Below, in pieces: positions 27,795 through 36,561 of a stretch of DNA of 64,000 bases. The notes below the pieces were generated by a model that worked only from the letters and a program-made list of their open reading frames with translations, was not told the DNA's origin and made no database searches. Position 1 is the first letter of the stretch. Every line of letters starts with the position of its first letter. Location of the stretch: assembly GCF_000765695.2 (NCBI RefSeq), contig NZ_JRPB02000001.1, positions 310,001 to 374,000 of the forward strand, given 5' to 3'. The translations under genes and the position numbers were made by a program. Source of the stretch: Helicobacter sp. MIT 11-5569 (GTDB lineage: Bacteria > Campylobacterota > Campylobacteria > Campylobacterales > Helicobacteraceae).

Positions 27795-30416
27795 ATGAAA
27801 ACAAAAGACATAAGAGCATTATTTTTAGAGTATTTTGCAAGCAAAGGGCATAAAGTCTATGATTCTATGCCTTTAGTGCCAGATGATGCAAGCTTGCTTT
27901 TTACTAATGCGGGAATGGTGCAATTTAAGGATATTTTCACAGGCAAAATTCCAATTCCAACTCCAAATATCGCTACAAGCTCCCAGCTATGTATCCGTGC
28001 AGGTGGAAAACACAACGATTTAGAAAATGTCGGCTACACTGCGCGCCATCACACACTTTTTGAAATGCTTGGGAATTTTAGCTTTGGAGCATACTTTAAA
28101 GAAAATGCAATTGCGTATGCTTGGGAATTTGTAACTAAGATTCTAGGTTTTGATAAATCTGTGCTTTATGTAACAATCCACGAAAGTGATGATGAAGCCT
28201 ATAATATATGGTGCAAGCATATTAACCCAAGTCGTATTAGCAGAATGGGAGATAAAGATAATTTTTGGCAAATGGGGGATACAGGACCTTGCGGACCTTG
28301 TAGTGAGATTTTTGTCGATCAAGGGGAAGAGTTTTTTAATGGAGAGGAAGATTATTTTGGTGGAGATGGGGATAGATTCTTAGAAATTTGGAATCTTGTT
28401 TTTATGCAGTATGAACGCGATAAAGAGGGAAATTTAAAACCTTTGCCTAAGCCTAGCATTGATACAGGTATGGGGCTAGAGCGCGTAGTGGCATTATTAG
28501 AGGGCAAGCACAATAATTTTGATACTTCTCTTTTTTCACCATTAATGCAAAAAATCGAAAAAATAACAGGGGAAAAGTATTATCGTGATGATGAAATACA
28601 CAAAAATACGCCAAATGCAACACAAGCAAGCTTTAGGGTAATTGCCGACCATGCAAGAGCTGTTGCTTTTTTGCTTGCACAAGGGGTAAATTTTGACAAA
28701 GAAGGGCGCGGTTATGTTTTGCGCAGAATCTTACGCCGTGCGGTTAGACATGGATATTTACTAGGTTTAAGAAAAGCATTTTTATATGAAGTAATAGGTG
28801 CTGTGTGTGAATCTATGGGGACACATTATAGCTATTTAATAGAGCGCAAAAACGCAATTATGGAGCAATGCAAAGCAGAAGAAGAACGCTTTTTTGAGAC
28901 AATAGAATCAGGAATGAGCCTATTTAACGCAGAGCTAGCTTCTATGCAAAACAATCACGAAAAAAGCTTCAAAGGAGAAGTTGCCTTTAAACTTTATGAT
29001 ACTTACGGATTCCCACTTGATTTAACACAAGATATGCTAAGGGAAGTTGGCTTTAGCGTAGATTTAAAAAGCTTTGAAGCTTGTATGCAAGAGCAAAAAA
29101 GCAGGAGTAAAGCGCATTGGAAAGGGAGTGGGGATAGCTTAAAAGAAGGTGATTTCAACGCGCTTTTAAGTGAATTTGGCGAGAATTCATTTATTGGCTA
29201 TACGCACACACAAGCACACTCTACGCTTCTAGCTTTGCTTGATTCTCATTTTACGCGTGTAGAATCTTTACAAAACGGACAAGAAGGCTATGTGCTATTA
29301 GATTCTACACCATTTTATCCAGAATCAGGAGGACCAGTTGGCGATAAAGGAATCTTAAAAATAGATTCCAATGTTGTCGCACAAGTGTTAGATACACAAA
29401 AATATTTTGGGCTTAATCTCTCAAAAATACAAGCTTTAGGAATCTTAAAAACAAAAGATAAAATTATTGCAGAAGTGGATTCTAGTCGCTTTGAAATTGC
29501 AAAACACCATTCAGCTACGCATTTATTGCATCTTGCATTACGCAAGATTCTAGGCAATCATATCACACAAGCTGGAAGCCTTGTAGAAGAAAATCGCTTA
29601 CGTTTTGACTTTAGCCACCCAAAAGCCCTTACACAAGAGGAATTAGAAGCAATACAAACACTTGTTAATGCACAAATTTTAAACCAAAATCCACAAGTGT
29701 GCGAGAATATGGAGATTGCAGAAGCTAAAGCAAAAGGTGCTATGGCACTCTTTGGTGAAAAATATGGTAATAATGTGCGCGTTATAACCTTTGGCGATTC
29801 TATTGAGCTATGCGGGGGAATCCATGTGCAAAATACTGCAGAGATTGGAAGCTTTTATATTGTGCGTGAAAGTAGCGTAAGTAGCGGAGTAAGACGCATT
29901 GAGGCAGTCTGTGGAGCAGCAGCATATCAATATGGCAAAAATGCGCTAGATTCTATCAGAATCCTTAAAGATACGCTAAAAAATCAAGATATAATACAAG
30001 GTGTTGCGAAATTACAAAACGCATTAAAAGAAGCAAAAGAGCAAGCAAACAAAGCAAAACAAAATATCAAAAGCTTAGATTATGAAGAAATTAACAGCAC
30101 AAAACTTATTGTGTTAAAGCTTGATTCTGTTGAAGCAAAAGAGGCAAAAGAAATCATAGATAAAACAAAAAATGAAAATGAAAAAGTAGCAATTTTGCTC
30201 ATCACGCAAACAAATGGAAAAGTTGCCATTACCGCAGGAATAAAAGGAGTGGAATCTCTCTTAAAAGCTGGAGTGTGGGTAAAAGAAGTTGCACAGATTC
30301 TAGGGGGAAATGGTGGCGGAAGAGACGACTTTGCCACTGCTGGAGGAAAGGATACTAGCAAAATCACGCAAGCCTTAGATTTAGCAAAAGAAATTGCAAG
30401 AAAAAACTTAGGATAA
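27795..30416 (+). CDS. alaS: Alanyl-tRNA synthetase
   Basis: The product is 873 residues from the ATG at 27795 (AAGGT ribosome site); an in-frame TTG 51 bases upstream would add a non-family leader. Class II core motifs are at the N-terminus ([33 protein letters not shown]). The editing-domain zinc motif is HHSATHLLH with CGGIHV, and the C-terminal glycine-rich domain ends [15 protein letters not shown]. It charges tRNA-Ala and clears Ser/Gly mischarging. The gene is preceded by about 100 bases after the pseG-like stop. Confidence 0.96.
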   Translation: MKTKDIRALFLEYFASKGHKVYDSMPLVPDDASLLFTNAGMVQFKDIFTGKIPIPTPNIATSSQLCIRAGGKHNDLENVGYTARHHTLFEMLGNFSFGAYFKENAIAYAWEFVTKILGFDKSVLYVTIHESDDEAYNIWCKHINPSRISRMGDKDNFWQMGDTGPCGPCSEIFVDQGEEFFNGEEDYFGGDGDRFLEIWNLVFMQYERDKEGNLKPLPKPSIDTGMGLERVVALLEGKHNNFDTSLFSPLMQKIEKITGEKYYRDDEIHKNTPNATQASFRVIADHARAVAFLLAQGVNFDKEGRGYVLRRILRRAVRHGYLLGLRKAFLYEVIGAVCESMGTHYSYLIERKNAIMEQCKAEEERFFETIESGMSLFNAELASMQNNHEKSFKGEVAFKLYDTYGFPLDLTQDMLREVGFSVDLKSFEACMQEQKSRSKAHWKGSGDSLKEGDFNALLSEFGENSFIGYTHTQAHSTLLALLDSHFTRVESLQNGQEGYVLLDSTPFYPESGGPVGDKGILKIDSNVVAQVLDTQKYFGLNLSKIQALGILKTKDKIIAEVDSSRFEIAKHHSATHLLHLALRKILGNHITQAGSLVEENRLRFDFSHPKALTQEELEAIQTLVNAQILNQNPQVCENMEIAEAKAKGAMALFGEKYGNNVRVITFGDSIELCGGIHVQNTAEIGSFYIVRESSVSSGVRRIEAVCGAAAYQYGKNALDSIRILKDTLKNQDIIQGVAKLQNALKEAKEQANKAKQNIKSLDYEEINSTKLIVLKLDSVEAKEAKEIIDKTKNENEKVAILLITQTNGKVAITAGIKGVESLLKAGVWVKEVAQILGGNGGGRDDFATAGGKDTSKITQALDLAKEIARKNLG

Positions 30417-30449
30417 GAATAAATAAAAGATATTTGTGAGATTTAGTTT

Positions 30450-30472
30450 TATAGATTGTTTAACAATCTATA
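30450..30472. terminator. Perfect inverted repeat downstream of alaS
   Basis: TATAGATTG-tttaa-CAATCTATA is a perfect stem with a 5-base loop between alaS and the convergent outer-membrane protein gene. It lacks a following U tract on either strand, so it may be a weak bidirectional terminator or an RNA 3' end stabiliser. Confidence 0.4.
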
Positions 30473-30568
30473 TGCTTAATCTCTCTTAAATACCTGAAGA
30501 TAAATCTATTCAAATATAAATTTACTTTAGAACCTAAGCAGAAAAAATGAAAATTAAAAATTATTAGC

Positions 30569-31306
30569 TTAAAAAGTAATTTTATATCGCACACCAGCTT
30601 TAGTGCTATCTTCACTTCCTGTATTATTTTCGCGCTCAATATAAGTTGTAAAATTTTCAAAAGGCGAATATCCAATGCCATACTTCCAAGTGCTCTCATC
30701 AATCAAATCATCATTTTTTATAAGACTTTGTTGAAAATATATTTTTTCTAAAGATTGATGTTGAATCCTATGCTGCACACCATAGTTTCCACTCCATATT
30801 TGCGAAGCAGGATCACGATTAATCCCTCCCAATAACTCTAAAGTATTTACCTTATCTTTATGCACGCGGTATAGCAAATTTACATCACCCCCTAAACCAC
30901 TTTCTTCGTGTGTTACCACTCCGCTAAGATTAACTTCAATATTAATAATATCTTCTTGATTATTATCTCTTAATATTTCTTTGATATAATCACTAAGTAG
31001 CGTTGAAATATGGTTAAATCCAGAATCTAAAATATATGTGTTTAATAGACTATCTTTTTCAAAATTAAAATCCCCATTTATTGAAGACTGCTCTTTTACT
31101 TGAAAATCATTAACCACGACTTCATCACTATTTAATGATGGCAATGGAATCCCAAAACGATCCCCAAAAGGTTTAAAATTTTCAAAAGGATTCTTTTCTT
31201 TAATCTCTAGTTTTAAATATTGTGCAATATCACTTTCAGATTCTAAAGGTGCATTTTCCGAAAAACATAAAGACAATAAAAGCAAAAAGGCAAGCAATTT
31301 TCTCAT
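30569..31306 (-). CDS. Unidentified exported, probably outer-membrane, protein
   Basis: The product is 245 residues. A signal peptide (about 1-16, LLLLSLCFS) is followed by an acidic segment of about 60 residues. The C-terminal half alternates polar and hydrophobic residues in the manner of beta strands (NLLYRVHKDKVNTLELLGG, KYGIGYSPFENFTTYIERE) and ends in Phe (GVRYKITF), the usual recognition signal of outer-membrane barrels. I do not recognise the family. It is too small for the large Hop/Hof porins. It is read last after yigZ, but a TATAAA box upstream of 31306 may give it its own promoter. Confidence 0.65.
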   Translation of the reverse strand: MRKLLAFLLLLSLCFSENAPLESESDIAQYLKLEIKEKNPFENFKPFGDRFGIPLPSLNSDEVVVNDFQVKEQSSINGDFNFEKDSLLNTYILDSGFNHISTLLSDYIKEILRDNNQEDIINIEVNLSGVVTHEESGLGGDVNLLYRVHKDKVNTLELLGGINRDPASQIWSGNYGVQHRIQHQSLEKIYFQQSLIKNDDLIDESTWKYGIGYSPFENFTTYIERENNTGSEDSTKAGVRYKITF

Positions 31307-31344
31307 TCTATGAGTTTATCAAAAATTTATAAATCAATGAATAA

Positions 31345-31935
31345 TCAATACTGCATTTCCTGCACTTTTTCTAAAAACACTTCTAAGTTTTCTGTTTTTC
31401 CCTCTACTTTTAGGCACACACCTTCAGCTAAAAATTCTTTACTTTGGATTGTAATATCAATCTTTTTAGCCAAATATTCCACCTGTGTAAAGAGTGCGAA
31501 ACTCACTATGATTTCTCTACTATCTTTTGGAGTGTATAAAGCAAGCTTATTAGAATCCCTAGCCTTTAGCACAACATCTTTTGCACCTTGTGTATAAGCT
31601 CGCACAAGCCCTCCTGTGCCTAATAATGTGCCTCCAAAATAGCGAATAGTTAGCAACCCGCACTCCACAAGCCCATATCCACGCAAAACTTTCAATGTAG
31701 GCATTCCTGAAGTCCCCTTTGGTTCTCCATCATCGCTAAAACTCTCCGCAATTTGCCCTTCTGTATTAAAATAACGCGAAGCACTAACAAAATGCACAGC
31801 TTTTAGGTGTTTTTGACGCATTTTCAGATTCCAACTTTCTATGCTATCCTTTGGAATCACATAAGAAATAAATGTTGAACCTTTCACTTCAAAACTAGAT
31901 TCCACAATTTCCACAGGATAATACAAATCTTCCAT
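31345..31935 (-). CDS. yigZ: YigZ/IMPACT-family protein (UPF0029)
   Basis: The product is 196 residues. The N-terminal IMPACT domain includes the signature SDDGEPKGTSGMPTLKVL (about 66-83) and LLTIRYFGGTLLGTGGLVRAY; a small ferredoxin-like C-terminal domain follows. The biochemical role is not settled; eukaryotic IMPACT regulates Gcn2, and bacterial YigZ has been proposed to act on translation. The ATG at 31935 overlaps the cheB stop in a TGATG arrangement, so the genes are translationally coupled. An in-frame TTG three bases earlier is unlikely. Confidence 0.88.
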   Translation of the reverse strand: MEDLYYPVEIVESSFEVKGSTFISYVIPKDSIESWNLKMRQKHLKAVHFVSASRYFNTEGQIAESFSDDGEPKGTSGMPTLKVLRGYGLVECGLLTIRYFGGTLLGTGGLVRAYTQGAKDVVLKARDSNKLALYTPKDSREIIVSFALFTQVEYLAKKIDITIQSKEFLAEGVCLKVEGKTENLEVFLEKVQEMQY

Positions 31936-32594
31936 CAAGTTGTGCGTTTAAGCTCTCCTTTTGCATAAGCTAATATTTTTTTGTGTATAAAATTCAAATC
32001 CACAACTTCACAAATTGCTCCCTTTGCAATAGCTTGCTTTGGCATTCCAAAGACAACACAACTTGCTTCATCTTGCGCAATCGTATAAGCTCCATTATCA
32101 TAAAGTTCTTTAATACCAATGCTTCCATCATCTCCCATTCCTGTCATAATGATAGCTAAAGCTGCTTTTCCTGCAACATTATTCACACTTCTAAACATCA
32201 CATCGACACTTGGACAATGGCGTGAAATTCTGATTCCTTCTTGTGGTCTTGCATAATAATGATTACTATGCCTGTCTAAAAGCATATGCAAACCGCCCGG
32301 AGCTAAATAAGCACAAGAATTTTGCAATTGCATTCTTTGACGCACTTCAAAGACGTCTAATTCTGAATTTTTATTTAAACGATTTGCAAAAGAAGTGGAA
32401 AACCCATCAGGAATATGTTGTGTAATAACAATAGGAGGAAGATCGCGTGGCAACTGCTTTAAAATTTTGACAATCGCATCTACGCCACCAGTGCTTGCTC
32501 CAATAGCAATAATCTTTGCGCTTTCACCCTTATAAGGTGCAGATTTTAACAATTCATCTGGATGATATTTTTCGCTAGAACTTACTTTTAACAT
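31935..32594 (-). CDS. cheB: Receptor methylesterase CheB, catalytic domain only
   Basis: The product is 219 residues. The catalytic triad is S34 (IGASTGG), H60 (ITQHIP) and D156 (TGMGDDG). It removes methyl groups from chemoreceptor glutamates during adaptation. The N-terminal receiver domain of E. coli CheB is absent, as in Campylobacter jejuni CheB, so activity cannot be controlled by CheA phosphorylation in the usual way. It follows cheR by one base and overlaps yigZ. H. pylori lacks both cheR and cheB. Confidence 0.93.
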   Translation of the reverse strand: MLKVSSSEKYHPDELLKSAPYKGESAKIIAIGASTGGVDAIVKILKQLPRDLPPIVITQHIPDGFSTSFANRLNKNSELDVFEVRQRMQLQNSCAYLAPGGLHMLLDRHSNHYYARPQEGIRISRHCPSVDVMFRSVNNVAGKAALAIIMTGMGDDGSIGIKELYDNGAYTIAQDEASCVVFGMPKQAIAKGAICEVVDLNFIHKKILAYAKGELKRTT

Positions 32595-32595
32595 C

Positions 32596-33426
32596 CTATT
32601 CCGCTACCTTTATAAAAATATTTTGTCCTAACCTATCTACTTTTGAAGCAAGCCCTAAAATACTCTCACTATGTCCCAAATACAATGTTCCTCCAAGTTT
32701 TAAATGCGAAAACAATTTTGATAAAATCTGCTCTTGGTCTTCAACTTTAAAATAAATTAACACATTACGGCAAAAAATAATATCAAATTTTTTTCCACTA
32801 AAAGGATACACATGAGCACAGAGATTATGTTGCTTAAAAGTCAGAATTTTTTTAAGATTCTGTTTTGCTTGCATTCTTATTTTATGCTCACTAAGTCTTG
32901 TAATATCAAAATAATTCTTTAATTCTATCCAAGTTGGCAAAGGATTTAAGTTTGTATCAATGATATAATTTCCAACCCTAGCTACTTCAAGCACAAAAGT
33001 ATCAATATCAATTGCTTGGACACTAACTTGTGTATTTGAGTGATAAATTTCTTTAGCGAACAATAAAGTCGCTGCAATAGAATAAGGCTCTTCTCCCGTA
33101 GAACTTGCAGCACAAAGCACTTCAAAAGGTTCATTATCTTGCAAACGATGCGGTAGAATTCTATTCATCATATCTTCAAAATGGAATCCTTCTCTAAAAA
33201 AATCTGTTTTATTTGTGGTAAAGGCATTAATAAATTCTTGCTTAAATTTTCCATGTTTGAGACCCATAAAAAATTCTGAATAATCTTTAATATTAAGTTC
33301 TCTTGATAATTTATCAAGACGATTTTTAATTGTGGAATCTTTGTTTTGTGGCATATAAAGCCCAGCAATTTTATAGATAAGCTCACGTGCTTGATTAATA
33401 TCCTCTAAATTAATAGTTGGGTGCAT
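32596..33426 (-). CDS. cheR: Chemoreceptor methyltransferase CheR
   Basis: The product is 276 residues, standard CheR. An N-terminal helical domain (about 1-80) precedes the SAM-binding domain with CAASSTGEEPYSIA (about 108-121) and the IIFCRNVLIYF segment. It methylates receptor glutamates using SAM. The start overlaps the end of the ciaB-like gene by 17 bases, and cheB follows immediately. The receptors it serves are not identified; the two TlpD-like proteins in this window are possible but membrane receptors elsewhere are likelier. Confidence 0.93.
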   Translation of the reverse strand: MHPTINLEDINQARELIYKIAGLYMPQNKDSTIKNRLDKLSRELNIKDYSEFFMGLKHGKFKQEFINAFTTNKTDFFREGFHFEDMMNRILPHRLQDNEPFEVLCAASSTGEEPYSIAATLLFAKEIYHSNTQVSVQAIDIDTFVLEVARVGNYIIDTNLNPLPTWIELKNYFDITRLSEHKIRMQAKQNLKKILTFKQHNLCAHVYPFSGKKFDIIFCRNVLIYFKVEDQEQILSKLFSHLKLGGTLYLGHSESILGLASKVDRLGQNIFIKVAE

Positions 33427-35389
33427 TATTTTCCTTTTTATATGTTTCTTGCCAAATCTTTGGCGTCATAATATCTTGCACTTGTCCAATCTCTTGATAC
33501 TGCGCATAATAATCTTCCACAAATGCACAGATTTTGGAATCTTTTGGCTTATAATTCCCTTTGGAATCTTTTTTTGCATAATCTTCTAAAAACTCTTTAG
33601 CATCACGCTTATTAAGATACACATTAATCAACTTATCATAAATTTGTAAATAATTTTGCTCTAAAGTATGCAGTGTTGTTGAATTTAAAACAATTTCAAG
33701 TGCAACAGCATCAAAACTGCCTTTATAATACAAAACTCCAGAATCAAAAAGCACTTGCAAATGGATAAGCCCTTCACAATAATAAGGCAACACTTCATCT
33801 TCTTGCATCCAAGCAATCAAACCAACCGCACGTGAGATTGTATTAAAGATTAATTCTTTTAAAAGTGGTTTATTTTCTCTTGTGAAATAATAGGCTAAAC
33901 CCCCCATTGTTGCTTTAAATTCTTCGATATTTTTAAACTGCCCATTAGCATTCATCTGCAATTCACTATCTAAATCCACCCACAAAATATGCCCAAACTC
34001 ATGCCCAACTGTGGAGATTTCATAAACATTATACCAATCTTGTTCTCTAAAATACAATAATTCCCGATTGAAATCTAAAAATTCCTTTGGAAAAGTCTTA
34101 GAAGAAAGAAGCATAAAAGGCTTTGCCATTGATAGCTCACGCACGCGGTCTGGAAAATAAAAAATCTTTTTGCCATATTTTGCGCTTACTTTTTCATCAT
34201 TTGGGACAACTTGCGCACTAAAAAGCCCATTTAATTCCGCTCCATAAAACAACAAAGGCATACCGCCATAACTTTGCGTTTGTTTGAGTGCATCTTCTAC
34301 ACAACTATCAATAGAATCCTTAAATGGCGTATTATTAAACTTTTTACTATATTGCGTATAAAATTCTAAGATTAATTCTTTTGAAAGTTTGGAATCTGTG
34401 TTTATACCAGATTCTAGTAAATCTGCGCCATTATAAATTCTAGCGATTCTTAAATCCCATTCAGGAGCGACTGCTTTTCTAAAATGGTCTTCATAATATT
34501 CTAAAGGATGTCCAATTTGCAAAGGTGTGGAAATCTGCATCCAAGCCTTATCGACAAGCCTCCAAGATTCCAAAAGCAAGCTAGACTGCTTTTGCATTAA
34601 TGCGTTTTGTAAAGTCTTTAAATACGCAATATGCGCGTCTTTTTGTTCCAAAGTAGCACAAATTTCAGTGCTATTCTCCAAAGATTCTAAAGCATGATTA
34701 AAAGCTTGATTAATCGCTTCAAATTCTTCTTGAAAAAACTCTGCATACGCTACTGCTTGATACACAGAATCCTTAAGCACAGGGACAGAATAGCTCCTAT
34801 CGCTTAGCTCACCTTGCGTGCTAAATCCCCCTTTGCTAGAAAAATCCTTTTCACAGCATTCAATGCTAGATTCCAAAACTTTTAAAATTGCATTATAATC
34901 GCCCTTAAAGTGCGTATTTAAATCTTTATTGATTCCTAAAATTAATTTTTGATTCCAAGCAAAGAAAAAAGCATTAAACGCGATTCCAATCTTATGGATA
35001 GAATCCAAAAGATTCCGCAAAAATGGGCTTAAAAGGCTGTTTTTGTGGATATATTCTAATAGTTTTGTATGTTTTTTCATATGAAAATCACGCGTAATCT
35101 CCAAAAGCATTATGCGCAATTCTAAACTTTTTTGTTCGTCAATTCCAAGTTTTTGTAAGATATTTAAAAAAGAACCTTCCTTTAATCCAACGATTCTATC
35201 CACACACGCAAAACGCGTTTCTGTATTATCTGGAATCTCCTTAAAAACAGGAATCAGAAGCTCTGTTATACTTTCTGATTCCATATTTTCATACAATGTA
35301 TTTGTAGCTTTATTTTGATGGTCTAAATACTGATATAATGTAGCAATATCGCTTAAAATCTCTTCTTGTATTGCGTTATTTTTGTGCAT
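33410..35389 (-). CDS. CiaB-like protein with an HEFGH zinc-peptidase motif
   Basis: The product is 659 residues, mostly helical, with no signal peptide. Length and overall character match proteins annotated as invasion antigen CiaB in Campylobacter and enterohepatic Helicobacter; I make this assignment from memory. Around residues 460-493 is GHEFGHILW (H463, E464, H467) followed by NIEEFKATMGG with E489/E490 about 22 residues later, the layout of a gluzincin metallopeptidase. It sits between the TerB/J-domain gene (14-base overlap) and cheR (17-base overlap). Whether it is a secreted effector or a cytosolic peptidase cannot be told from sequence. Confidence 0.65.
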   Translation of the reverse strand: MHKNNAIQEEILSDIATLYQYLDHQNKATNTLYENMESESITELLIPVFKEIPDNTETRFACVDRIVGLKEGSFLNILQKLGIDEQKSLELRIMLLEITRDFHMKKHTKLLEYIHKNSLLSPFLRNLLDSIHKIGIAFNAFFFAWNQKLILGINKDLNTHFKGDYNAILKVLESSIECCEKDFSSKGGFSTQGELSDRSYSVPVLKDSVYQAVAYAEFFQEEFEAINQAFNHALESLENSTEICATLEQKDAHIAYLKTLQNALMQKQSSLLLESWRLVDKAWMQISTPLQIGHPLEYYEDHFRKAVAPEWDLRIARIYNGADLLESGINTDSKLSKELILEFYTQYSKKFNNTPFKDSIDSCVEDALKQTQSYGGMPLLFYGAELNGLFSAQVVPNDEKVSAKYGKKIFYFPDRVRELSMAKPFMLLSSKTFPKEFLDFNRELLYFREQDWYNVYEISTVGHEFGHILWVDLDSELQMNANGQFKNIEEFKATMGGLAYYFTRENKPLLKELIFNTISRAVGLIAWMQEDEVLPYYCEGLIHLQVLFDSGVLYYKGSFDAVALEIVLNSTTLHTLEQNYLQIYDKLINVYLNKRDAKEFLEDYAKKDSKGNYKPKDSKICAFVEDYYAQYQEIGQVQDIMTPKIWQETYKKENNAPNY

Positions 35390-36209
35390 TTTTATGCGCT
35401 TTTATTGCCTCATAGGCTGTATTGATTTCTTGTAATTTTTGTGTATATTTTTCAATAATTGATTCATCTAACCCTTTGTGATGCAAAATATCTGGGTGAT
35501 ATTCTTGGACAAGCTTTTTATACGCATCTTTAATATGTTCTATGGAATCTTCCTCACTCACTCCTAAAATTTTGTAGGATTCTTGTATATCTTTTGCTTG
35601 TATTGTGTTTGCATAAAATTTTTCATATTCTTCATAAAGTGTGTTAAAATCTGTATTATCAATCTCCAAATATGCAGCAACATCTAAAATAATTTCTCGC
35701 TCATTCTCGCCAAGTTTGCCATCTGCATATGCAAGAGAGAACATATACTCTACCAATTTTAAACGACTTTTATATTGTCCTTTTGTGTAGGCTGCATAAC
35801 GCATTGTTAGCTCTTCTACGCTTTGCGTTGTTTCCTTAAAAATTTGATGCAAAATAGATAGAATCTCATCTTTTTGATACATTGCACTTTGGAGCATCAA
35901 CGCATTAGTAATATCCATAATGGTATTTTCCATTAATTCTAATTCTAGCTCACACACTTTTCCATCACTTTGCGCAAGTTTTGCAAGCAAAGCCACGATT
36001 AAACCATACTCACTATCTCTAATCTTCTCTTCCCTGCTTAGTTCCTGTAGATTAGGCTGCTCTTTATAAGGATTTTGGTATTGCTTAAATTCTTGTGTAT
36101 CTTCTTGTGCATTTATCTGCGGACGTTTGTGTGGATGATTTAAGTAATCTTTAAAATTAATAAATGCAATTGCTATAATAACAATTGTAACAAGTAACAA
36201 AATTTCCAT
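35376..36209 (-). CDS. Membrane-anchored TerB-like and J-domain protein (DjlA-like)
   Basis: The product is 277 residues. A membrane anchor spans residues 1-19, followed by a low-complexity linker (20-60). A TerB-like helical domain with acidic patches (LAQSDGKVCELELELME and LAYADGKLGENEREII) spans about 65-185. A C-terminal J-domain (about 208-272) contains the essential HPD (QEYHPDILH). This is the DjlA layout: a co-chaperone recruiting DnaK to the inner membrane. It starts 9 bases after the copZ-like gene and overlaps the ciaB-like gene by 14 bases. Confidence 0.85.
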   Translation of the reverse strand: MEILLLVTIVIIAIAFINFKDYLNHPHKRPQINAQEDTQEFKQYQNPYKEQPNLQELSREEKIRDSEYGLIVALLAKLAQSDGKVCELELELMENTIMDITNALMLQSAMYQKDEILSILHQIFKETTQSVEELTMRYAAYTKGQYKSRLKLVEYMFSLAYADGKLGENEREIILDVAAYLEIDNTDFNTLYEEYEKFYANTIQAKDIQESYKILGVSEEDSIEHIKDAYKKLVQEYHPDILHHKGLDESIIEKYTQKLQEINTAYEAIKAHKNAQK

Positions 36210-36218
36210 TCATTAACC

Positions 36219-36446
36219 TTACTTACTAAAAAAGCCTTTAAACTTACCCAACATTCCACTAGGAGCTAAAAATCCTAATTGTTGTAACTTTTCTTTAATC
36301 AAATTTAGCGCATTCTCATCAGCTTCTACTTCTACACTTTGTGTGCTAATATCTACACGTAATGTTGGATAGTCCTCTAAAAGTGCATCATTAATCTTTT
36401 TTACACAACCTTCACATTTGATATTTTGGCATTGAATTTTTTGCAT
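36219..36446 (-). CDS. Heavy-metal-associated domain protein, CopZ-like
   Basis: The product is 75 residues. An HMA-like beta-alpha-beta fold carries C11-E-G-C14 (NIKCEGCVKKI) as the likely Cu(I)/Zn(II) site, plus an extra C6. The C-terminal tail (SGMLGKFKGFFSK) is basic. It probably shuttles copper to a P-type ATPase that is not in this window. It lies 38 bases downstream of tRNA-Ile2 with no evident terminator, so a tRNA-mRNA cotranscript is possible. Confidence 0.78.
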   Translation of the reverse strand: MQKIQCQNIKCEGCVKKINDALLEDYPTLRVDISTQSVEVEADENALNLIKEKLQQLGFLAPSGMLGKFKGFFSK

Positions 36447-36484
36447 TTGAATTCCCTAAAATTAATTTATTTTAAATTTGTAAG

Positions 36485-36561
36485 TGGTGGGCCCTATAGG
36501 ACTTGAACCTATGACCAATCGGTTATGAGCCGAGTGCTCTAACCAGCTGAGCTAAGGGCCC
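36485..36561 (-). tRNA. tRNA-Ile2 (anticodon CAT, lysidine type)
   Basis: The minus strand folds into a full cloverleaf: acceptor GGGCCCT paired with AGGGCCC, D arm GCTC/GAGC, anticodon loop CTCATAA, T arm GGTTCAAGTCC, and encoded CCA (36487-36485). CAT could mean Met or Ile2. The C4-G69 and C5-G68 pairs, known TilS recognition elements, and close overall resemblance to E. coli ileX favour Ile2, which reads AUA after lysidine modification. Its first 23 bases overlap the 3' end of the rodA reading frame on the same strand. Confidence 0.88.

Noticed and set aside
30450-30472. Inverted repeat after alaS as an insertion-sequence end or attachment site
   Set aside because: Only one copy was noticed, no direct repeats flank it, and no transposase or integrase gene is present; a terminator-like role is simpler.
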